Assembly: GCF_000092225.1 (NCBI RefSeq)
Contig: NC_014158.1
Location: 310,001-374,000 of the forward strand
Length of the DNA: 64,000 nucleotides
DNA from: Tsukamurella paurometabola DSM 20162
GTDB taxonomy: Bacteria; Actinomycetota; Actinomycetes; Mycobacteriales; Mycobacteriaceae
Direction: 5' to 3'
Shown here: positions 54,553-63,283 of the stretch, piece by piece
How positions within the stretch are numbered: the first letter of the stretch is position 1
Layout: every line of letters starts with the position of its first letter
Made by a program: the position numbers and the translations under genes
The notes under the pieces: model-generated
Told to the model about the DNA's origin: nothing
Seen by the model: the letters and a program-made list of their open reading frames with translations, nothing else
Database searches by the model: none

Positions 54553-56175
54553 GTGAGACCGAGCGTGGGGCGACGTACCGGGGCTGCCGCGCTGGTCTCT
54601 CTCCTGCTCCTCACGCTCGCTGCCTGCGGCGACGACGAGACCGCGGACGTCACGAAGATGCTCGACGGATACGCCGCCGCGATCGGCGAGCGCAATGCGG
54701 TGGCCGCGGCGGGCTTCACCTCCTCGCCGGATGCCGCGAGCGGCGTGATCGGCCGGACCCTGCGCGATATGCGGCCCGAGAAGGTGAGCGTCAAGGCCCA
54801 GAACGTGCAGCGCTACTCCGGCGGTAACGCCACCTTCGATCTGAAAACGCAGTGGAACTTCGGCAAGGGCCGCGACTGGGAGTACACCACCAAGGGCAGC
54901 GCGTCGAGTCTGTCGATCGGCTGGCGCATCTCCTGGGATCCCGCCGTGCTCGCTCCCGGCCTCACCACCAGCACCGCGATCCGGCAGATCCGCACCGACG
55001 CCCGTCCTCCGAAGGTGTTCGCCCGGGACAACTCCGAGCTGATGTTCGCCGGTACCGTGCACAAACTCACCGTCGACCCGAACCAGACCACGAACCTCAC
55101 CGACAGTCTGACCCGGGTCGCGAAGATCGTGGCCCCGGTCGCGCCACTGGTGACACCGGAGAGCCTCGCGGCGAAGGCCAAGGCCGATCCCGGTAAGCCG
55201 GTGCCGGTGGTGGACCTGCGCGGCGATGACTACGCGGTGCTCGAGGACAAGCTCAAGGCGGTGCCCGGCCTGCGGGATACCGAGGCACCCGATCTGCTGA
55301 TCGCCAACCGGCAGCTGTTCTCCCCGCTGTTCACCGGGATCAAGGGGGCCTGGCAGGCCAACCGCGACGCCACCGCAGGGTGGGCAGTGCAGTTGGTGAC
55401 GGAGGAGAAGCCGCCCACGCAGGTGGTGGGGTTCCAGGGGCCGCCCGGTCCCGATCTGAAGACCTCGATGGACCCCAAGGTGCAACTCGCGGCCGAGAAC
55501 GCCGTGGTCCAGCTGGGCCAGCCCGCCGCGATGGTCGTTGTCTCCATCAGCAGCGGCGCCGTCCTCGCCGCGGCCCAGAACAACCAGGCCAGTCTGGAAT
55601 CGCCGGACTGGGCGCTCACCGGTCTCTCCACCACCGGCCCCGTGCTGGCGCCGGTGTACTCCGAGGTGAACTCCGCCGCCGGCAAGGACACCGGTAAGCA
55701 GGCGGGACTGCTGTCGCCGCTCGGGCTGGGCACCGCCTTCGCGATGACGGGGGTCACAACCGTGACCGCCGAGCTGCCCGGCACCGGCGGCCGGCCCGCC
55801 GCCGAACTCGGCGCCGACACCATGAAGGCCTCGCCCTTCGGGCTCGCGGTGTTCGCGTCGGCGATCGCGAAGGGCAAGACCACCGCGCCCTACGTCGTGC
55901 AGGGGCAGACCGCCACGCCGAGCGCCCCGATGGGCGATGTCGACGGCACGATCCTCGCGGCGGTGCGCGCGAAGATGGAGGCCACCGTGTCACCGTCGGG
56001 CGACGGCAGTGACCTGGTGTCCAGCAAGGTGAAGGGGCTGGTCGGTACGAACGGTCCGCAGGGACCGGGCTGGTTCGTCGGCTACCGGGGCGACCAGGCC
56101 TTCGCGATCATGGTCAGCGGCGAACGGTCGGGCAGCGGATCGCTGCAAGTCGCCGGTTCCTACCTCACGCAGTAG
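54553..56175 (+). CDS. Lipoprotein PBP-like protein without catalytic residues
   Basis: 540 residues from the GTG at 54553. Lipobox LAAC with Cys25, then an NTF2-like MecA_N domain (about 28-150) and a transpeptidase-like domain, the architecture of the mycobacterial PbpA-lipo type (Rv2864c). The catalytic motifs are absent: where S-x-x-K stands the sequence is Pro363-Val-Leu-Ala366, and where K-T-G stands it is Leu496-Val497-Gly498 with GTN after it. The conserved end WFVGYRGD remains. It cannot crosslink peptidoglycan, but may still bind it or other PBPs. Confidence 0.8.
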   Translation: MRPSVGRRTGAAALVSLLLLTLAACGDDETADVTKMLDGYAAAIGERNAVAAAGFTSSPDAASGVIGRTLRDMRPEKVSVKAQNVQRYSGGNATFDLKTQWNFGKGRDWEYTTKGSASSLSIGWRISWDPAVLAPGLTTSTAIRQIRTDARPPKVFARDNSELMFAGTVHKLTVDPNQTTNLTDSLTRVAKIVAPVAPLVTPESLAAKAKADPGKPVPVVDLRGDDYAVLEDKLKAVPGLRDTEAPDLLIANRQLFSPLFTGIKGAWQANRDATAGWAVQLVTEEKPPTQVVGFQGPPGPDLKTSMDPKVQLAAENAVVQLGQPAAMVVVSISSGAVLAAAQNNQASLESPDWALTGLSTTGPVLAPVYSEVNSAAGKDTGKQAGLLSPLGLGTAFAMTGVTTVTAELPGTGGRPAAELGADTMKASPFGLAVFASAIAKGKTTAPYVVQGQTATPSAPMGDVDGTILAAVRAKMEATVSPSGDGSDLVSSKVKGLVGTNGPQGPGWFVGYRGDQAFAIMVSGERSGSGSLQVAGSYLTQ

Positions 56176-56614
56176 GGACGTCGGGACCCGAGACCGCCTC
56201 GGCGCTACGGGCACGCCGCGCCAGCACCACCTGCGCGATCGCACGCCAGCCGAGCAGGAAGATTCCCAGCACGATCGCCGTGACGATCACGAAGCTCACC
56301 TGCACGCCGTCCTCGGTGAGCAGGCCCCGCGCCGTCATACCGACCGCCACCGTCGAGACCCAGATGATGACGCCCTCGGGGAAGATCCGACCGGGGGAGA
56401 AGGTCTGCGCCCGGCCCGGCTCGTGCCCCCGGATCGCCGACAGCACGTAGGCGAAGGCCCAGCCCACGGCGAGCGCGAGCAGAAACGGCCACGAGGTCTC
56501 CGCGACACCCGCGGGCGAGAGCGATTCGCCGTGATTGAACCGCCCGATGGATGCGAACAGCACCACGAGCAGTGCGTCGATGACGGCGATGACCGGAATT
56601 CGCATGAACTCCAC
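56165..56614 (-). CDS. DUF3054 membrane protein
   Basis: 149 residues; GTG start, with an ATG nine bases later. Four hydrophobic helices; the opening AVIDALLVVLFASIGRFNHGES is the hallmark of DUF3054. The C-terminal tail is short and basic. Its end overlaps the convergent PBP-like gene by 11 bases. Function unknown for the family. Confidence 0.75.
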   Translation of the reverse strand: MEFMRIPVIAVIDALLVVLFASIGRFNHGESLSPAGVAETSWPFLLALAVGWAFAYVLSAIRGHEPGRAQTFSPGRIFPEGVIIWVSTVAVGMTARGLLTEDGVQVSFVIVTAIVLGIFLLGWRAIAQVVLARRARSAEAVSGPDVPTA

Positions 56615-56662
56615 CGTAGATCATTCCCGTACGCCGTCGTCCCGGCGATGCGGCGGCGGACC

Positions 56663-57787
56663 TCAGAGCACCGGGTTCCCGGGGGCCACCGCGACCGCAT
56701 CGCCGGTTCGTTTCGCCTGGTACATGGCCTCGTCGGCGGCGGCCAGCAAGCGGTCGATCAGGCCGGGATCGGTGGCCGGGGCATCGTCGACCGCCACTCC
56801 GATACTCGCGGTCACGGCGCTCGCGCCGACCGGGGGGACGGCGGCGATTCCGCGACGGATCCGATGCGCCAGATTCGTGCATTCGGCCTCGTCATGACCT
56901 ACGACGAGCAGTGCGAACTCATCGCCCCCGAGCCGCGCGACCAGGGCGTCGACGCTCGCGCCGATCGAGCGCAGTGTCCGGGCCACCTGCACCAGCATCT
57001 CGTCGCCGGCGGTGTGACCGTGGGTGTCGTTGACCGCTTTGAACCGGTCGAGGTCGACGACGATCACCGCGGCGTGTTCGGCGGCGGGGGAGCGGCGCAT
57101 CGCCCATGTCGCCCAGATGGTGTGCAGGCCACGTCGATTGAAGGCGCCGGTGAGCGGGTCTGTGCCGGCCTCGGCGGTGTCGAACCAGGAGAACGACATA
57201 CCGAACTGCATCGTCGCCGGCACGCCGATCGTGGCGCCGATCAGGATCGCCGCCCCCAGAAGCGTCTGCGCCCAGCCGTAACCGGGCAGCACCGGGAGAG
57301 TCGACGCGGCGATCGCGGCGAAGATCAGTGCCGCGTTCACCAGGAAGGCGCGGGTGGAGAGGATCAGCGCGCCGAACGTCGCGATCATCGCCAGGCTCGC
57401 GACGCCCAGTGCCGCCGCGAGCGGTTCGTTCTGGGTGGACGAGGCCACGTAGATCGCGATGATCGACGACGCCACGAAGACGCTCGCCCAGCGCGCATTG
57501 GGTACCTCGCCGAGCTGCCAGCGGACGGCCCAGAACAGGGCCACCGCACCGCACACCGTCAGCCGCACCACATCGACGACGGTGAGCGGTCGTACCAACG
57601 GGATCAGGGCGATGGACATCAGGCCGAGCAGCGCTGCGCAGACGCTGACCACCACGCGGATCATCGGTAGCAGGGATCGGTTGTGGAGGTAGGCGATCCG
57701 CTGGTCGTAGCTCGGCCCACCCCGCCACCACAGGGCCACCAGGGTCCGCAGGTTCTCGCGGCCGTGGTCCGGCGAGACATCGGGCAC
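56663..57787 (-). CDS. Membrane-bound diguanylate cyclase (GGDEF)
   Basis: 374 residues from the GTG at 57785-57787; longer forms carry an arginine-rich, unlikely extension. Six hydrophobic helices (about 43-200) are followed by a GGDEF domain (about 215-374): GAFNRRGLHTIWAT, VIVVDLDRFKAVNDTHGH, and intact RLGGDEFALLV. The cyclase makes cyclic di-GMP from GTP. No EAL domain is present. The input ligand is unknown. Confidence 0.9.
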   Translation of the reverse strand: MPDVSPDHGRENLRTLVALWWRGGPSYDQRIAYLHNRSLLPMIRVVVSVCAALLGLMSIALIPLVRPLTVVDVVRLTVCGAVALFWAVRWQLGEVPNARWASVFVASSIIAIYVASSTQNEPLAAALGVASLAMIATFGALILSTRAFLVNAALIFAAIAASTLPVLPGYGWAQTLLGAAILIGATIGVPATMQFGMSFSWFDTAEAGTDPLTGAFNRRGLHTIWATWAMRRSPAAEHAAVIVVDLDRFKAVNDTHGHTAGDEMLVQVARTLRSIGASVDALVARLGGDEFALLVVGHDEAECTNLAHRIRRGIAAVPPVGASAVTASIGVAVDDAPATDPGLIDRLLAAADEAMYQAKRTGDAVAVAPGNPVL

Positions 57788-58055
57788 GACACAGATTTTA
57801 CTGCGGTTGCCCGCCTGCGGGACCGGCTCCGACGACTTCCGGCGGTGGTGGGGCGGCCACGCCCGTGGGGTCGGCACTCGGCCGGGACGCGGTCCTCCCA
57901 GACGCGCCCCGGCCGGGCCTTACCCCCCCGGTTCCCCCCGTCGCCCCTCCCCCCAGGGACGCGGTGTGAGCGTGTTGGTCGCCCGCTCACGAGGAAGACG
58001 ATGCCCGGGCGGGCTTCTGTTGCGGTTGCACGTCGCTTAAGGCGCAGGTAATGGG

Positions 58056-59246
58056 CTACGCGGGGCCCGGCGGTGTGCCAGGGGAGTCGTCGTCGGGCCC
58101 GCTCTTCGCCGCGTCGGTGCCCGGGGCGGTGCCGGTCTCGGCGTCCGATCCGTCGCCCGGGCCGCCGTCCGCACCGGCGTCCGGGTCGACATCCATGGTG
58201 TCGCGGTAGCTGACGAAGAACACGATCCACCCGATGATCACCACCAGCAGGTAGCTCACCAGGCGGTACAGGATGGTCGCGGTGAGCGCCTGGCTGGCGG
58301 GCATCCCGGCCAGCACCAGGGCGGGGACCAACGCGGCCTCGACCAGGCCGAGGCCGCCGGGGATCGGGCTGATCGTGTTGACCACCTTCGACGCCGCATA
58401 GGCTCCCGCCAGCGCAGCCAGGCCGGGCGCATCGCCCACGGCGTAACAGGCGAAGGCGAGGCAGGCCACGTCGGCGACCCAGTTGAACAGCGACCACCCG
58501 AAGGCCTCGACACCGTAGCGGCGGCTCAACTTCACCGCCTGGAGCTGATCGAGGATCTCCTTCCACCGGGCCAATCCGGTGTCCTCGGGCTTGTTCCGCA
58601 GGTCGTTCACCCAGCGGATCAGACGCGCGCCCACCACGTACAGGCCGTCGGGGTGCGAGGCGACGTACTGCATCATCACGATGAACACGACGAGCAGCGC
58701 CACGGAGAAGACGACCGAGTAGGGACTGGTCTTGGCGCCCGCGAGCAGGCCTCCGACCAGCCCGAGGACGGCGAGACCGGACGACATGAGCAGGCCGCTC
58801 ATCACGATCTGCCAGGCCGCGATCACGCGGGACGCGCCCCACATGCGGGTGCGCCGGTACACCAGGGTGGGCGCCAACACCTGGCCGCCGGGAAGGGACT
58901 GCGAGACGGCGTTGGAGGCGAACTGCAGGCCCAGGACCTGCATCTGCTTGACCCGCACTCCGGCCGATCGCAGGAGCACCCGGGTCACCTGCGCATACGA
59001 GTCGAAGGAGAACCACACGGCGATCACGCAGGCGATCACCCACTCCCACTGGATATGGCGCAGTTCCCGCAGCGATTTCGCGACGGTGGGCCAGAAGTAG
59101 ACGGCCTCGAACGCGAGGATCGCCGCGATCAGGACCAGGACGCCGCGGCGCACCCACTTCAGGCGCTCGCGGGTGATGAGCGTGGACTTCCCGGCGTCAT
59201 CGTCCGGGGTCGGCTCGTCCGGATCGGTCGATTCGCGGTCGCTCAT
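58056..59246 (-). CDS. YbhN/LPG-synthase-TM family membrane protein (UPF0104)
   Basis: 396 residues from the ATG at 59244-59246, with GCAGGACGGTG upstream; an earlier start at 59327 gives an Arg-rich tail. Eight hydrophobic helices (about 33-350), with LPGGQVLAPTLVYRRTRMWG and PIPGGLGLVEAALVPALV, which are typical flippase-type blocks. The acidic Gly/Asp-rich C terminus (about 355-396) is disordered. It may move or synthesise a lipid; its function is not established. Confidence 0.8.
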   Translation of the reverse strand: MSDRESTDPDEPTPDDDAGKSTLITRERLKWVRRGVLVLIAAILAFEAVYFWPTVAKSLRELRHIQWEWVIACVIAVWFSFDSYAQVTRVLLRSAGVRVKQMQVLGLQFASNAVSQSLPGGQVLAPTLVYRRTRMWGASRVIAAWQIVMSGLLMSSGLAVLGLVGGLLAGAKTSPYSVVFSVALLVVFIVMMQYVASHPDGLYVVGARLIRWVNDLRNKPEDTGLARWKEILDQLQAVKLSRRYGVEAFGWSLFNWVADVACLAFACYAVGDAPGLAALAGAYAASKVVNTISPIPGGLGLVEAALVPALVLAGMPASQALTATILYRLVSYLLVVIIGWIVFFVSYRDTMDVDPDAGADGGPGDGSDAETGTAPGTDAAKSGPDDDSPGTPPGPA

Positions 59247-59343
59247 CACCGTCCTGCCCGTTCGTGTGCGCGTGGTGCGCCCTGACTTCTCCCCGTTGTC
59301 CGGGACGATCGGCGCCAGCCTACTCACCGGTTACCGTGAGCAC

Positions 59344-60549
59344 ATGGATGGCACCGTGTCCCGGCTGCGGCGCGTCGTACCCACCGGACGCGACGACGAG
59401 TCGCACCGGCCCGGCGACGACGACCCCCGGGCACCGCTGTGGCGGGGTGCGCAGTACTTCCGCGCGATCTCCGTGATCTACGCCGTGGGACGACACATCG
59501 ACGAGGCCGGGCGGTACGAGCGGATCGGGTGGAGCTGGGTGCTGATCGGGCTGCTCGTGGCCTTCAGCGCGCTCGCGGCCCTCGCCTATGTGCGCGGGTT
59601 CGGCCGGAACCGGTGGTTCGTGGGCGGGGAGTTCGTGGTCGCGGCGGCGTTGGCATTGTCGACGTGGCTCGTGGCCTCGCCCGGTTTCACGCAGTTCAAT
59701 CAGGCGCTGCCGACCACGCTGTGGCTCACCAACCCGGTGGTCTCGGCCGCGATCCTCGGTGGCCCCGTCGCGGGACTGATCGGCGGCGTCGTGATCGCCG
59801 CGGTGAACGCGATCTACCGGGACGTGTTTCCGGAGAGCACGCTGCGCGATGCCAACTACCCGGTGTTCATGTCCGTGGGCCTGGGGCTGGGCGTGGCCGC
59901 ACGGATGGCCACCAAGTCCCGCGAGCAGGTGCGCGCTGCCGAACGAGTCGCCGCGGAGGCCCGGGCCCGGGAGCGGCTGGCCCGGGAGGTGCACGACGGG
60001 GTGCTCCAGGCGCTGGCCTTCCTGTCTCGGCGGTGCGCTGAGCTCGGCGGTGCGGCGACCGCATTGGGCGAGCTGGCCGCACAGCAGGAGCGCGCATTGC
60101 GCCGGCTCATCGCCGAGAGCCCCGATACGGCTGGACCGGACGAGGCCGGCGGCACCGTCGACCTGCGGGAGCTGGTGCGCCCGCTGGCCACTGCCGCGCG
60201 GAGCCCGGTGACCCTGGCCGAGCCCGGCGGTCCGGTGGCCCTGCCCGCGGGTACCGCCGCAGAGGTGGCGGCCGCTGTCCGGAACGCGCTCGACAACACC
60301 GCCCGGCATGCCGGGCCCGGTGTACGCGCCTTCCTCCTCATCGAAGACGTCGGGGACGCCGTGCTCGTGACGGTGCGCGACGATGGCACAGGAATCGCAC
60401 CGGGACGGCTCGATGAAGCGCGCGCGGAGGGCAGACTGGGTGTATCGGAGTCGATCGTGGGCCGGATACGGGCACTGGGTGGCCGCGCCGAACTCACCAC
60501 CGATATCGGAGAAGGGGTGGAGTGGGAACTGTGGGTACCTCGGAACTAG
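59344..60549 (+). CDS. MacS-family sensor histidine kinase
   Basis: 401 residues from the ATG at 59344. Five to six N-terminal hydrophobic helices (about 35-195) make the sensor part. The HisKA_3 dimerisation helix REVHDGVLQALAFLSRR (His at about 218) and the HATPase_c block (NALDNTARHAG, RDDGTGIAPG) follow. It signals to the response regulator that overlaps its 3' end, so they form a NarL-type two-component pair. The stimulus is not deducible. Confidence 0.85.
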   Translation: MDGTVSRLRRVVPTGRDDESHRPGDDDPRAPLWRGAQYFRAISVIYAVGRHIDEAGRYERIGWSWVLIGLLVAFSALAALAYVRGFGRNRWFVGGEFVVAAALALSTWLVASPGFTQFNQALPTTLWLTNPVVSAAILGGPVAGLIGGVVIAAVNAIYRDVFPESTLRDANYPVFMSVGLGLGVAARMATKSREQVRAAERVAAEARARERLAREVHDGVLQALAFLSRRCAELGGAATALGELAAQQERALRRLIAESPDTAGPDEAGGTVDLRELVRPLATAARSPVTLAEPGGPVALPAGTAAEVAAAVRNALDNTARHAGPGVRAFLLIEDVGDAVLVTVRDDGTGIAPGRLDEARAEGRLGVSESIVGRIRALGGRAELTTDIGEGVEWELWVPRN

Positions 60550-61190
60550 ACGATGCGGCGATCCGTGTACTGGTGGTCGACGATCACCCGATGTGGCGCG
60601 ACGCCGTGGCCCGCGACCTGGAGGCACGTGGCTTCACCGTGGCGGGTACGGCCGATTCGGTGGCGGCCGCCGGCCGGATCGCGGGCGCAGTGCAGCCGAC
60701 CGTGGTGCTGATGGACATGTCGCTGCCCGATGGTGACGGTGCCGCCGGGACCACACTGGTGCTCCAGCACGCACCGCAGGCCGCGGTGCTAATCCTCTCG
60801 GCTTCGGACGAACGCGAGGACGTGGTCGAGGCCGTGAAGGCCGGAGCCTGCGGCTATCTGGTCAAGAGTGCTTCGGCCGAGGAATTGGTGGCGGCGGTCC
60901 GCGCCACCGCGGCGCACCAGCCGGTGTTCACCCCCGGTCTGGCCGGACTGGTGCTCGGTGAATTCCGGCGCATGGCCGCCGAACCCGAGCCGGCCGGCCC
61001 GCAGCTCACTCCCCGCGAGACCGAGGTGCTGCGGCTGGTGGCGAAAGGCTTGTCCGCCAAGCAGATCGCCACCCGATTGCATCTGAGTCACCGTACTGTC
61101 GAGAACCACGTGCAGGCGACGCTGCGCAAGCTCCAACTCGGGAACCGAGTGGAGCTCGCGCGGTACGCCTTGGAGAACGGCCTGGACTAG
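60522..61190 (+). CDS. NarL/LuxR-type response regulator
   Basis: 222 residues; GTG start 28 bases inside the kinase gene, with a second in-frame GTG at 60531. Receiver domain about 12-125, with Asp-Asp in LVVDDHPMW, phospho-acceptor Asp in VVLMDMSLPDG (about 66), and Lys in YLVKSASAEEL (about 115). LuxR HTH at about 160-222, with LTPRETEVLRLVAKGLSAKQIA and HRTVENHVQATLRKL. It receives phosphate from the preceding kinase. Confidence 0.9.
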   Translation: MGTVGTSELDDAAIRVLVVDDHPMWRDAVARDLEARGFTVAGTADSVAAAGRIAGAVQPTVVLMDMSLPDGDGAAGTTLVLQHAPQAAVLILSASDEREDVVEAVKAGACGYLVKSASAEELVAAVRATAAHQPVFTPGLAGLVLGEFRRMAAEPEPAGPQLTPRETEVLRLVAKGLSAKQIATRLHLSHRTVENHVQATLRKLQLGNRVELARYALENGLD

Positions 61191-63244
61191 CGGCGCTGCA
61201 GGATCCTGGCGGTCACGGTCTGCGGCCGTAGATCGAGCCGGCGCAGGAGCTGCGCGTTGAGCGCAACCACCACGGTGGACAACGACATCAGGATCGCGCC
61301 CACCGACATCGGGAGGACGAACCCGATCGGGGCCAGCACGCCGGCGGCCAGCGGCACCGAGATCAGGTTGTATCCCGCTGCCCACCACAGGTTCTGCTTC
61401 ATCTTCCGGTACGAAGCGTGGGACAGTTCGATCACCGACAGCACCGACCGAGGATCGTCGCCGGCCAGGATCACCCCGGCCGAGGCGATGGCGACGTCGG
61501 TGCCCGCGCCGATCGCGAGTCCCACGTTCGCCTGAGCCAGTGCGGGTGCGTCGTTCACACCGTCGCCCACCATGGCGACGATGCGGGTCTCACCCTGCAG
61601 CTCGGCGACCTTGGCGGCCTTGTCCTCCGGTCGGACGCCGGCGTACACCCGGTCGATGCAGAGTTCATCGGCCACGGCGTGCGCCACCGCCTCGGCGTCG
61701 CCGGTGATCATCACCACCTGGATTCCCAGGGCGTGCAATGCATCCACCGCCTCGCGGGATTCCGGGCGCACCTCGTCGGCGAGGGCGAGCGCACCGATCA
61801 CGGCACCGTCGCGCAGCACGTGCAGGATGATCGCGCCGCGCTCGCGCCAGGCGTCGGCGGCGGGCAGTTCGCGAACGTTCTCCTCCGCCAGGAGGTTCGG
61901 CCCGCCGACGCGGATCGTCGCGCCGTCCACGACAGCCGTCACGCCCACGGCGGGAGAGCTGGTGAACCCGGTGGCCGCGGGCACGGTGAGGCCGCGGTCG
62001 CGGGCGCTGCGCACGATCGCCCTCGCAAGGGGGTGCTCGCTGTCCGCCTCGGCCGCCGCGGCCAGCGCGAGCACCTCGCCGCCGCCCACGATCTCGGTCA
62101 CGACGGGCTCGCCGCGGGTGAGCGTGCCGGTCTTATCGAAGAGCACGGTGTCCACGGTGCGCATGGTCTCCAGCGCCATCCGGTCCTTGACCAGCACGCC
62201 TGCCTTCGCGGCGCGTTCGGTGGCGATCGAGACCACGAGCGGGATCGCCAGGCCGAGGGCGTGCGGGCATGCGATCACCAGCACGGTGATGGTGCGGATC
62301 ACGGCCTGATCGGGCTCGCCGAGCACCGTCCAGACCGCGGCGGTGAGCGCGCCGGCCCCCAGGGCGTACCAGAACAGCCAGCCCGCGGCCCGATCGGCGA
62401 GTGCCTGTGCCCGCGATGTGGAGTTCTGCGCCTGTTCCACCAGCCGGCCGATTCCCGCGAGCGCGGTGTCGTCGCCGGTGGCGGTGACCCGCACGCGCAG
62501 ACCGGAATCGGTGGCGACGGTACCCGCGGTCACGGTCTCGCCCACGGTCCGCTCCACGGTCTGCGATTCGCCGGTGATCATCGATTCGTCCATGGCGGCG
62601 CGGCCCTCGACCACCGCGCCGTCCGCGGGCACGCTGCCGCCGGGGCGGACCACGACCACATCGCCCACGCGCAGCTCCGACGGTGCCACGATGACGACCG
62701 CACCGTCCTCGATGCGTTCGGCCTCCTCGGGCAGTAGCGCGGCGAGCGAGTCCAGCGCGGAGGTGGTTCGGGCCAGTGAGCGCATCTCGATCCAGTGGCC
62801 CAACAGCATGATCACGATGAGCAGTGCCAGCTCCCACCAGAAGTCGAGCTGGTGGTGCAGCAGGCCCAGGCTGGCGCCCCAGGAGGCGACGAAAGCCACG
62901 GTGATAGCCAGCCCGATCAGCAGCATCATTCCGGGCCGGCGGGCCTTGATCTCGGAGACTGCACCGGTGAGGAACGGGCGTCCACCCCAGACGTACATCA
63001 CTGTGCCGAGGATCGGGGAGACCCACGCCAGGCCCGGAACGGCCGGTAGGGAGTACCCGGCGATCATCGCGAACATGTCCGAGAGCGCCACCACCGGAAC
63101 GGCCAGCATCAGCATGATCCAGAACAGCCGCCGGAACTGGGCCACATGATCGCCGTGGCCGCCGTGGCCGCCGCCGTGATCGGTCGCCGTGTGATCCAGG
63201 GCTGTGTGATCCATCGACGCGTGGTTCATCCCGCTGTGGTTCAT
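61187..63244 (-). CDS. copB: CopB-type copper-transporting P-type ATPase
   Basis: 685 residues from the ATG at 63242-63244. The N terminus is Met/His-rich (MNHSGMNHASMDHTALDH and GGGHGGHGDH) and lacks CxxC domains. Core motifs: TGES in ITGESQ, the metal-site CPH in ACPHALGLA (P1B-3 type), phosphorylated Asp in DKTGTLTRGEP, SEHPLARA, and GDGVNDAP. CPH with His-rich N terminus indicates a CopB-type copper or silver exporter. The operator at 63257 lies 13 bases upstream of the start. Confidence 0.9.
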   Translation of the reverse strand: MNHSGMNHASMDHTALDHTATDHGGGHGGHGDHVAQFRRLFWIMLMLAVPVVALSDMFAMIAGYSLPAVPGLAWVSPILGTVMYVWGGRPFLTGAVSEIKARRPGMMLLIGLAITVAFVASWGASLGLLHHQLDFWWELALLIVIMLLGHWIEMRSLARTTSALDSLAALLPEEAERIEDGAVVIVAPSELRVGDVVVVRPGGSVPADGAVVEGRAAMDESMITGESQTVERTVGETVTAGTVATDSGLRVRVTATGDDTALAGIGRLVEQAQNSTSRAQALADRAAGWLFWYALGAGALTAAVWTVLGEPDQAVIRTITVLVIACPHALGLAIPLVVSIATERAAKAGVLVKDRMALETMRTVDTVLFDKTGTLTRGEPVVTEIVGGGEVLALAAAAEADSEHPLARAIVRSARDRGLTVPAATGFTSSPAVGVTAVVDGATIRVGGPNLLAEENVRELPAADAWRERGAIILHVLRDGAVIGALALADEVRPESREAVDALHALGIQVVMITGDAEAVAHAVADELCIDRVYAGVRPEDKAAKVAELQGETRIVAMVGDGVNDAPALAQANVGLAIGAGTDVAIASAGVILAGDDPRSVLSVIELSHASYRKMKQNLWWAAGYNLISVPLAAGVLAPIGFVLPMSVGAILMSLSTVVVALNAQLLRRLDLRPQTVTARILQRR

Positions 63245-63256
63245 GCGATCGAAGAT

Positions 63257-63273
63257 ATACCCCCTAGGGGTAT
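63257..63273. promoter_or_regulatory. CsoR-like copper operator
   Basis: Near-perfect palindrome ATACCCCCTAGGGGTAT: arms ATACCCC and GGGGTAT around CTA. It matches the CsoR operator type of actinobacteria. Located directly upstream of copB, between it and aspA. Confidence 0.75.
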
Positions 63274-63283
63274 GTGACAAGGG

